This document shows, piece after piece, positions 1 through 5,241 of a stretch of DNA of 5,973 bases. The DNA comes from an uncultured Phycisphaerales bacterium (GTDB lineage Bacteria; Planctomycetota; Phycisphaerae; Sedimentisphaerales; Anaerobacaceae), in the NCBI GenBank assembly GCA_937868145.1, contig CALMMH010000527.1, positions 1-5,973 on the forward strand, written 5' to 3'. Position 1 is the stretch's first letter. Every line of letters begins with the position of its first letter. A model generated the notes under the pieces. The model was given only the letters and a program-made list of their open reading frames with translations. It ran no database searches and had not been told where the DNA came from. The translations under genes were made by a program, and so were the position numbers.

Positions 1-153
1 GGTCAAATGTGGCGGCAGGTCCGATCGCCCGGCGTGTCCATCCCCGGCCGGCTGTTGCGGCTGCTCATGATCATCTGGGGCGCGCCGGTATTGCTCATCG
101 GTCTGTTCCTTCGTCGGCGGGACTCACGATCGGGCAGGCCGCAGCAGTCGTAG
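1..153 (+). CDS. C-terminal end of a small or truncated membrane protein, unknown function
   Basis: The reading frame is open from the first base and ends at TAG 151-153, giving 50 residues. Residues 21-37 of the visible part (LLMIIWGAPVLLIGLFL) form one hydrophobic segment followed at once by three arginines, which looks like a transmembrane helix with a positive, probably cytoplasmic, tail of about a dozen residues (RDSRSGRPQQS). The stop lies one base before the ATG of the next gene in the same direction, so the two are probably co-transcribed. Whether this is the end of a larger protein or a nearly complete small protein starting at the ATG at position 7 cannot be decided, because the upstream sequence is missing. 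I recognise no family. Coding status rests on the hydrophobic-plus-basic pattern and the tight join to the next gene. Confidence 0.5.
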   Translation, partial: GQMWRQVRSPGVSIPGRLLRLLMIIWGAPVLLIGLFLRRRDSRSGRPQQS

Positions 154-154
154 G

Positions 155-703
155 ATGCCGCTTGCCTTGATCCGGCAGATGAGGGCATGGCGTCCGCGCC
201 AAATCAACATGACACGCACTCGGAAGGTATTGTTGTCGGCAGGCGTTGCAGGCGTCGTTCTGATTGTGCTGTTGTGCGTCCTGCTCACGCGGCCGACGGT
301 TCGGGCCAATCGCTTGTGTCGCGATGCAGGGTTCGGCCGTTTGCCGGACGGTGCCCAGGATGTGCGCATCGGACGCCGGGGTCCGGCCTTCACGACTCAG
401 AGCCTGTACCTCCGCTTTCAAACGACCGTCGAGGAGGCGGCCTCCTTCTTCCAACGCAGCGGCATCGATCCGAACGATCCCAACCAGGAGCCGGGGTCGA
501 TGCAGATCGTTCGCTTCAGCGACAAGTCCCCGCCGTGGATGCAGTGGGCCGACCCGATCAACGGACGCATCTATCACATCGACAGGCAAGACGCCAGCGT
601 CTGGCTGGCGATCGACGACGATTCCCACACGATCTACGTGGCGATGCACGAACGCCGCCCAGCGTGGCTTCGCCGGCTCATGGAACGATTCGGATTGCTT
701 TGA
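155..703 (+). CDS. Single-pass membrane-anchored protein of unknown function (182 aa)
   Basis: The protein has a basic N-terminal stretch, a single hydrophobic helix at about residues 25-44 (VLLSAGVAGVVLIVLLCVLL), then about 135 polar residues expected to lie outside the cytoplasmic membrane. That domain has a mixed alpha/beta look: CRDAGFGRLPDGAQDV (55-70), a strand-like YLRFQTTVEEAASFF segment (85-99), a Trp-rich WMQWADP (128-134), and alternating hydrophobic residues at 148-164. It ends in a basic amphipathic tail (RRPAWLRRLMERFG). I cannot name a domain. The ATG at 155 follows the previous stop by one base, but its ribosome binding site is poor. In-frame ATGs at 179 and 209 are alternatives, and 209 (Met19, MTRTRK before the helix) would give a more usual short N-terminus. 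Reading-frame length, sensible composition and a membrane anchor support a real gene; the function is unknown. Confidence 0.75.
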   Translation: MPLALIRQMRAWRPRQINMTRTRKVLLSAGVAGVVLIVLLCVLLTRPTVRANRLCRDAGFGRLPDGAQDVRIGRRGPAFTTQSLYLRFQTTVEEAASFFQRSGIDPNDPNQEPGSMQIVRFSDKSPPWMQWADPINGRIYHIDRQDASVWLAIDDDSHTIYVAMHERRPAWLRRLMERFGLL

Positions 704-783
704 CGCTGTGCGGCGACGAGGATCTCGGGTATGATGTGCCAGGATGCAGGAACATGGGTCGATGTGCGACATCGGAGAATTTG

Positions 784-790
784 GGAGGAA
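784..790 (+). promoter_or_regulatory. Strong ribosome binding site that fixes the hydrolase start
   Basis: GGAGGAA-type sequence (GGGAGGAA, 783-790) lies five bases before the ATG at 796. It is the best Shine-Dalgarno match in the window. It decides between this ATG and the in-frame upstream ATG at 754, which has a much weaker and too close AGG. The frame stays open far upstream (back to 187) only because it runs as a shadow through the preceding gene. Confidence 0.75.
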
Positions 791-795
791 TCATC

Positions 796-1731
796 ATGCG
801 AAACGACACATGCGGCGTGCATTGGATCGGCGGCGCAGCGACGGCATTGCTGATCACGGTCGCGGCGATGGCCCAGTCGAACGGGCCGGACCCGTCCAAA
901 CTCACCGTGCTGCGGAACATTGAATACGTCCCCGGCGGGCACGAGCGACAGAAGCTGGATCTGTATCTGTCCAAGGCAAGCGGCAACCAGACGTCTTTGA
1001 ACGAGAAGAAGCCGCTGATCGTCTGGATCCACGGCGGGGCCTGGCTGGCCGGCAGCAAAGAGGACTGCCCGGCGGTGGGGTTCGTCGCGGACGGCTACGC
1101 GGTCGCGAGCGTCAACTATCGGCTCAGCCAGCACGCGATCTTCCCGGCCCAGATTCAGGACTGCAAAGCCGCGATCCGCTGGCTGCGGGCCAACGCCGAC
1201 AAGCACGGCATCGACCCCGATCGCATCGGCGTCTGGGGCGCCTCGGCAGGCGGACACCTGGTCGCTCTGCTCGGAACGACGGGCGACGTGAACGACTTCG
1301 AGGTCGGCCCGAATCTCGGCGTCTCCAGCCGGGTGCAGGCGGTCTGTGATTTCTTCGGGCCCACCGACTTTACGAAGATGAGCGACTTCCCGGGCATGGA
1401 AGACCACGACGCCGCCGAGTCGCCCGAGTCGAAACTGATCGGCGGGCCCATCCAGGAGAACAAGGACAAGGTCCAGCGGGCCAACCCGATCACCTACGTG
1501 ACGAAGAACGATCCGCCGTTCCTGATCGTCCACGGCAACGCAGACCCGATCGTGCCGTACAACCAGAGCGAGTTGCTCCGCGACGCCCTCGACCGCGCCG
1601 GCGTGAAGGTCACGCTCTACACCGTCCAAGGCGGCGGTCACGGCGGCTTCAAAGATCCCCAGGTGGACGTCCTGGTGAAGGCGTTCTTCCAGGATATGAT
1701 GAAACATGATTTCACAGGACTGGAAAGATGA
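796..1731 (+). CDS. Exported alpha/beta-hydrolase (BD-FAE-like / carboxylesterase type)
   Basis: This 311-residue protein is a serine hydrolase of the alpha/beta fold, in the group with acetyl-xylan esterases, lipases of the HSL type and BD-FAE enzymes that cleave carboxylic esters. Residues 1-26 look like a Sec signal peptide: a hydrophobic stretch (WIGGAATALLITVAAMA) ending in Ala-Met-Ala before Gln27. The mature protein opens with the strand pattern typical of the family (NIEYVPGGHERQKLDLYL, 41-58). HGGAW at 79-83 is the oxyanion-hole motif, GASAG at 148-152 is the nucleophile elbow with Ser150, Asp250 (HGNADPIVP) is the expected acid and His282 (GGGHGG) the base, so all triad members are present. 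An ester substrate is likely, but which one cannot be told; a periplasmic role in trimming acylated polysaccharide or small esters is inference. The start is set by the strong binding site. The stop overlaps the start of the next gene (ATGA), which indicates translational coupling. Confidence 0.92.
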   Translation: MRNDTCGVHWIGGAATALLITVAAMAQSNGPDPSKLTVLRNIEYVPGGHERQKLDLYLSKASGNQTSLNEKKPLIVWIHGGAWLAGSKEDCPAVGFVADGYAVASVNYRLSQHAIFPAQIQDCKAAIRWLRANADKHGIDPDRIGVWGASAGGHLVALLGTTGDVNDFEVGPNLGVSSRVQAVCDFFGPTDFTKMSDFPGMEDHDAAESPESKLIGGPIQENKDKVQRANPITYVTKNDPPFLIVHGNADPIVPYNQSELLRDALDRAGVKVTLYTVQGGGHGGFKDPQVDVLVKAFFQDMMKHDFTGLER

Positions 1732-2453
1732 GCGGTATAGGCGAGGAATTCCAACAGCAGACGAAGTACCGGGCGGATCTGACCCGCGACGACGTCGTGC
1801 ATCATGTGGGCCGGCCGGAGCTGTACAAGGCCTATCCGGACAGCATCACCGTGTCGCTGCCGATGTTCGAGCCGGAGCAACTCGTGACGTTGGACAAGAT
1901 TCTCAGCGACCGAAAGAGCGTCCGCAGGTTCCAGGCCAGGCCGCTGTCGCTCGGGCAGTTGAGCTACCTGCTCTGGGCGTCGGACGGCATCCAGCGGAGC
2001 GAGCAAGGTTATGAGTTCCGCACGGCGCCGTCGGCCGGGGCGCTGTACCCGATCGAAACGTACATCGTCGCCAACGACGTCAGCGACCTGGAGCCCGGCG
2101 TGTATCATTACGGCTTGCGAGACCATGTGTTGGAGCAGATCCGCACAGGCAACCATCGCGAGCAGATTGCCGCGGCAGCCCTCGGCCAGACCACGTGTGC
2201 GAAAGCCCCTGTGGTCTTCGCGTGGACTGCGATTTTCGCCAGGACCACGTGCAAGTACGGCCAGCGCGCGTACCGATATATCTATCTGGACGCCGGCCAC
2301 ATCGCGGAAAACCTCGCTTTGGCGGCAGTGAGCCTGGGCCTGGGCACCTGCCAGGTCGGAGCGCTCTTCGACGACGAGGTCAATAAGGTTCTCGGCGTCG
2401 ACGGCGTCGAAGAGAGCATCGTGTACATGTCCGTCGTGGGCGTCCCGGCGTGA
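1728..2453 (+). CDS. SagB-type dehydrogenase, nitroreductase-fold FMN oxidoreductase
   Basis: The 241-residue product matches the SagB/ThcOx branch of the nitroreductase superfamily. Members bind FMN and, in thiazole/oxazole peptide pathways, oxidise azolines to azoles; many others are stand-alone with unknown substrates. Visible marks are the N-terminal GEEFQQQTKY leader (5-14), the FMN-phosphate arginine region DRKSVRRF (61-68), the helix LSLGQLSYLLWASDGI (73-88), the APSAGALYP motif (100-108) characteristic of SagB-like proteins, GVYHY (124-128), GHIAENLALAA (190-200), the glycine-rich SLGLGTCQVGA (202-212) and a C-terminal VVGVP. The length is right for a single complete domain; there is no signal peptide, so it acts in the cytoplasm. 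AGGA at 1716-1719, eight bases before the ATG inside the upstream hydrolase gene, serves as binding site, and the ATGA overlap points to coupled translation. No YcaO cyclodehydratase or precursor peptide gene is visible, so a role in peptide heterocycle formation is not supported here. Confidence 0.9.
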   Translation: MSGIGEEFQQQTKYRADLTRDDVVHHVGRPELYKAYPDSITVSLPMFEPEQLVTLDKILSDRKSVRRFQARPLSLGQLSYLLWASDGIQRSEQGYEFRTAPSAGALYPIETYIVANDVSDLEPGVYHYGLRDHVLEQIRTGNHREQIAAAALGQTTCAKAPVVFAWTAIFARTTCKYGQRAYRYIYLDAGHIAENLALAAVSLGLGTCQVGALFDDEVNKVLGVDGVEESIVYMSVVGVPA

Positions 2454-2488
2454 ACCGAATCGATTGGTGAAGGACCGGCTCTTAACCT

Positions 2489-4765
2489 ATGGATGGTATT
2501 GTCCCTTTCCTGGTTCTGTTGGCCGTGGCGACGATTCTCAGCGGACCCATTGCCCTGATCGTGGCCATCGTCGCTATGAAACGGGTCGACCGGATGCGTC
2601 GGGAGTTGGACGAAGCGACGACCCGCACGGCGGTTCGGATCCCCGAGCCTCCAACTCCTCCAGCGGCAGAACATCTGCGGGATCACAGTGAGCAAACGGA
2701 GGAACCGGTTCGTAGTGTGCCCGCAAGGGCATATCCTTCCGATGCGCGGACGGAGCAGATAACGCCTTGCGGCGTCACTATGAATGCCGTTGAGGCCGCC
2801 AGTCTGGAGCAGCGGATCGGGACACGCTGGCTGCTTGTCGCGGGCGTCATCACGGTGGTCTTTGCGGTGGGGTTCTTCCTGAAGTACGCGTACGAGAACC
2901 AGTGGATCGGGCCCTGGGGACGCGTGGCGATCGCGGGAATTGGCGGCTTGGCCGCGCTGGCCGTCGGCGAAGTCACACGCCGACGCGGGTACGATTTCGT
3001 CGCCAAAGGCGTCACCGCGATGGGCTTCGCGATCCTCTATGCGACGGTGTTCGCCGCCCACCGCTGGTACGGATTGATCGGTCCGGTCCCGGCCTACGTC
3101 CTGGCGATCGGCGTCACAATCGCGGCCATGTCCTACGCGGTGGCCCTCGATGAAGTGGCCATCGCGCTGCTGTCGCTGGCGGGCGGGTACCTGACGCCCA
3201 TCATGCTCTCGACCGGCGAGAACCTGCCCAATCCGCTCTTTGCATACGTCCTGATCCTGAGCGCCGGCGCGATGCTCTGCGCCTACTGGCGGAAGTGGAG
3301 CCCGGTCAACATCCTGGCGTTCGTTGGCACGTACCTGTTGTACACGGCGTGGTTCGAGAAGTTCTACCGCCCCGTGATGGACATCCCATGGCCGCCGCCG
3401 CAGCTCGGCGTCGCGACGTTCTGGCTGGCGGTGTTCTTCCTGGTCTTTTTGACCTTGCCCGTGCTGCACACCCTGCTTCGGCAGGTCAGGTCGCAGGTCC
3501 AGGATACGCTGCTCGTGCTGGCCAACGCCGCGGTGGTGTTCTACTACCTCTGGACGATGCTGACGGATGGACGCCGGGATTGGCTCGCTCTGTCCAGCAT
3601 CGTCATGGGCGCGGCGTATCTGGGCCTGATGGTCCTGGTGACCCTGCGCTGCCGGGCCGACGGCGATCTCCGCAACGCCCTGCTGATTGCGGGCGTTGCA
3701 TTCATCTCATTGGCGGTTCCGCTGTACTTCGAGGCGAACGGCGTTCCTGTCATGTGGGCGGTGGAAGCCGTCGGCTTGGCCGCGATCGGCTTGCGTTATC
3801 GCAACACCCTGGTGCAGGCGGCCGCCGGAGCGGTGCTGGCTCTGGCGATCGGAAAACTGATTGCGGAACTGCCTTTGCATACGGCCCCCTTTCGCCCCAT
3901 CCTCAACGGGGCCTTCGGCGCCTGGTGCTTCGTAGCCGCGGCCGTGATCGTCTGTCACGCTCTGTACCGGTTCAATTCGCGTATCGATCCGGCCCTGCGG
4001 CAGAACGTCGCACAGACCGGCTACACGGTCGGACTTCTGCTCTTGATGGCGGCGGTCGGCATCGAGTTGTGGTCACACGAGGACGTGAATCGACCCGCCG
4101 GCGGAAACGAGTTCTTCCTCAGGCAAATGCCTCTGGTGTTCGCGGCGTTTCTCCTGTTGTTTGCAGCCAGACCCCTCTGCCCGCAAGGCCGGGCTTGCCG
4201 AACCGTCGCGGCGGCGCTGGCTTTCATCAGCTCGCTGTCCCTGGCCATCCAGTACAAGAGCCTTCGCGATGAAGCCTCCGTCCTGTTCCTGAACTCAGGC
4301 TTCGCCCGATCGCTGGTGTTGATCGCGGCGGTGTTCGCGGCGGCGTGGCTGGTGCGACGCGCGGAGCGTGAGTCGAAGGAGCCGGCGGAACTGCCCCTGC
4401 CGGTCGCGATGGCGGGTATTCTCGCGCTGTGGCTGGTGATGACCGAGGAGATCTGGTTCCACTATCAATTTCACCAGGCGACGCCGCACTGGCGGGTCCT
4501 GGCGCAGATGTGCATCTCGGTGCTGTGGGCTGCGTACGCCACGACGCTGATGGTCGCGGGCTTCTGGAAGCGAATTCGGCCCTTGCGATATGTCTCATTG
4601 GCGATCTTCCTCCTGCTGCTGGGCAAGATCTTCCTCGTAGACACGCGGACGGTCGAGACCATCTACCGCATCGCAGGGTTCCTCGTCACCGGTCTGGCGC
4701 TGGTCGGCATCTCCTACCTCTACCAACACCTCAAGCGCAGAGGTTTCTTCGAGGCGATCCCTTGA
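2489..4765 (+). CDS. DUF2339 family polytopic membrane protein
   Basis: The 758-residue product is extremely hydrophobic, with about twenty or more predicted membrane helices. Residues 4-29 form an N-terminal helix followed by a basic, heptad-like stretch (MKRVDRMRRELDEA) and a polar, proline-rich linker to about residue 104. The core begins with the DUF2339 hallmark LEQRIGTRWLLVAGV (106-120), FFLKYAYENQWIGPWGRVAI (129-148) and a GEVTRRRGYDF segment (160-170), then SLAGGYLTPIML (229-240). The end also fits the family: RPLRYVSLAIFLLLLGKIFL (698-717), VDTR, then ETIYRIAGFLVTGLALVGI and the basic tail YLYQHLKRR. The length is within the usual range. The function of DUF2339 is unknown; a role in the cell envelope is a guess from topology alone. 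The ATG at 2489 is the first after an in-frame stop at 2483 and keeps the N-terminal helix; its only binding-site match (GAAGGA, 2469-2474) is rather distant. The DUF4186 gene starts one base after its stop. Confidence 0.93.
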   Translation: MDGIVPFLVLLAVATILSGPIALIVAIVAMKRVDRMRRELDEATTRTAVRIPEPPTPPAAEHLRDHSEQTEEPVRSVPARAYPSDARTEQITPCGVTMNAVEAASLEQRIGTRWLLVAGVITVVFAVGFFLKYAYENQWIGPWGRVAIAGIGGLAALAVGEVTRRRGYDFVAKGVTAMGFAILYATVFAAHRWYGLIGPVPAYVLAIGVTIAAMSYAVALDEVAIALLSLAGGYLTPIMLSTGENLPNPLFAYVLILSAGAMLCAYWRKWSPVNILAFVGTYLLYTAWFEKFYRPVMDIPWPPPQLGVATFWLAVFFLVFLTLPVLHTLLRQVRSQVQDTLLVLANAAVVFYYLWTMLTDGRRDWLALSSIVMGAAYLGLMVLVTLRCRADGDLRNALLIAGVAFISLAVPLYFEANGVPVMWAVEAVGLAAIGLRYRNTLVQAAAGAVLALAIGKLIAELPLHTAPFRPILNGAFGAWCFVAAAVIVCHALYRFNSRIDPALRQNVAQTGYTVGLLLLMAAVGIELWSHEDVNRPAGGNEFFLRQMPLVFAAFLLLFAARPLCPQGRACRTVAAALAFISSLSLAIQYKSLRDEASVLFLNSGFARSLVLIAAVFAAAWLVRRAERESKEPAELPLPVAMAGILALWLVMTEEIWFHYQFHQATPHWRVLAQMCISVLWAAYATTLMVAGFWKRIRPLRYVSLAIFLLLLGKIFLVDTRTVETIYRIAGFLVTGLALVGISYLYQHLKRRGFFEAIP

Positions 4766-4766
4766 C

Positions 4767-5123
4767 ATGCGCGACGTGGACGAGCTATTCGAAGCGCTGA
4801 AGAAGTCGGAGTTCCGCAGCCGGTTCCGGCTCCGAGGCAAAGAGGCCGCGTATCTCCAGACGAAGGGTCTGGAGACCATCCTGGAGCACGCGAGGGACTT
4901 CGTCGCGCAGCGACTGGCCCCCGCGAGGATCGCCAACGACGGCAAGCAGACCCCGATGCGGAACCATCCCGTCTTCATCGCGCAGCACGCCACCGGAACC
5001 TGCTGTCGCGGCTGCCTGGAGAAATGGCACAGGATTCCTAAAGGCCGAGCGTTATCTGACCGAGAAGTTCAGTACGTGGTGGACGTCCTCCGGCGGTGGC
5101 TTGTCAGCCAGTCGTCCGAATGA
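4767..5123 (+). CDS. DUF4186 family protein with Cys/His-rich core
   Basis: This 118-residue cytoplasmic protein matches DUF4186 over its full length: LFEALKKSEFRSRFRL (7-22), GKEAAYLQTKGLETILEHAR (24-43), a QRLAPA segment, NDGKQTPMRNHPVFIAQHAT (57-76), CCRGCLEKWHRIPKGRAL (79-96) and a C-terminal helix DREVQYVVDVLRRWL. The conserved His67 and His74, Cys79, Cys80, Cys83 and His88 look able to bind a metal ion or form a reactive thiol centre; that is inference, since the family has no established function. The start at 4767 lies one base after the DUF2339 stop, and the first residues already belong to the conserved region, so nothing is missing. A weak GAGG (4751-4754) is the only binding site, so translation may depend on ribosomes finishing DUF2339. 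It is probably the last gene of its transcription unit, although no + strand terminator follows. Confidence 0.9.
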   Translation: MRDVDELFEALKKSEFRSRFRLRGKEAAYLQTKGLETILEHARDFVAQRLAPARIANDGKQTPMRNHPVFIAQHATGTCCRGCLEKWHRIPKGRALSDREVQYVVDVLRRWLVSQSSE

Positions 5124-5156
5124 ACGTCATGGGGTGGTGATCGCGACTGCGTCCGG

Positions 5157-5177
5157 AAAAAACCGTTGCCTCAACGG
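5157..5177 (-). terminator. Possible intrinsic terminator reading on the minus strand
   Basis: A perfect six-base-pair hairpin, CCGTTG-CCT-CAACGG (5163-5177), is preceded on the + strand by six adenines (5157-5162). Read on the minus strand this is a stem, a three-base loop and an immediate run of six T, the classical layout of a Rho-independent terminator, though the stem is short. On the + strand no T-run follows, so it would not end transcription from the DUF4186 gene. No minus-strand gene lies in the window, so it could only stop antisense or incoming transcription from the right. The same A-run may instead act as an UP element for the overlapping promoter. Confidence 0.4.
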
Positions 5178-5194
5178 AGCCGCGGCACTATAGT
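5166..5194 (+). promoter_or_regulatory. Sigma-70-type promoter for the PfkB-family kinase
   Basis: TTGCCT (5166-5171, four of six match to TTGACA) and TATAGT (5189-5194, five of six match to TATAAT) are separated by exactly 17 bases, the optimal spacing. An A-run (5157-5162) lies just upstream of the -35 box, where an UP element would sit. Transcription would begin near 5201, giving a 5' leader of about 40 bases before the ATG at 5242. The site is in the only gap above 100 bases in the window, which fits a new transcription unit. The consensus is that of Escherichia coli; the host may differ. Confidence 0.5.
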
Positions 5195-5195
5195 G
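5186..5195. repeat. Ten-base perfect palindrome over the -10 box
   Basis: CACTATAGTG reads the same on both strands and contains the whole proposed -10 hexamer. A second short palindrome, CCGATCGG (5200-5207), follows at about the transcription start. Either could be half of an operator for a dimeric regulator, but ten bases is short and part of the symmetry comes from the TATA-like -10 itself. Confidence 0.3.
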
Positions 5196-5241
5196 GTCAC
5201 CGATCGGCAAGGATCAATGAGCAACAGTGATAGGTAGCGAC

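Noticed and set aside
730..735. TATGAT as a -10 box for the hydrolase gene
   Set aside because: It is a five-of-six match, but no acceptable -35 lies 16-18 bases upstream (TTGACG at 700-705 is 24 bases away), and there is no TGn extension. The 92-base gap could still hold a promoter of another type.
95..772. 225-codon minus-strand frame opposite the 182-residue membrane protein
   Set aside because: The composition is Arg/His/Pro-rich with no membrane segment or motif, while the + strand frame has a clear membrane anchor and tight spacing to its neighbour.
187..795. N-terminal extension of the hydrolase by about 200 residues in the same open frame
   Set aside because: The extension overlaps the 155-703 gene, has random composition, and would bury the signal peptide; the strong ribosome binding site at 783-790 supports the start at 796.
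634..1707. 357-codon open frame on the minus strand opposite the hydrolase
   Set aside because: It mirrors a gene with a full catalytic triad and has a shadow-like composition; no binding site or family pattern supports it.
2394..2410. Short tandem repeat GGCGTCGA(C) twice
   Set aside because: It encodes GVDGVE within the conserved end of the SagB-type protein and is too short to be more than codon coincidence.
2282..3469. 395-codon open frame on the minus strand opposite the SagB end and the DUF2339 start
   Set aside because: Its translation is rich in Arg, Gln, Asp and His with no domain pattern, typical of an antisense shadow in GC-rich DNA, and the opposite strand carries two recognisable families.
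3295..4272. 325-codon + strand frame inside the DUF2339 gene
   Set aside because: Arg/Gly/Pro-rich out-of-frame shadow; the DUF2339 frame is conserved across the whole region.
5124..5156. Terminator after the DUF4186 gene on the + strand
   Set aside because: No stem followed by a T-run is present; the hairpin at 5163-5177 has its homopolymer on the wrong side for + strand termination.
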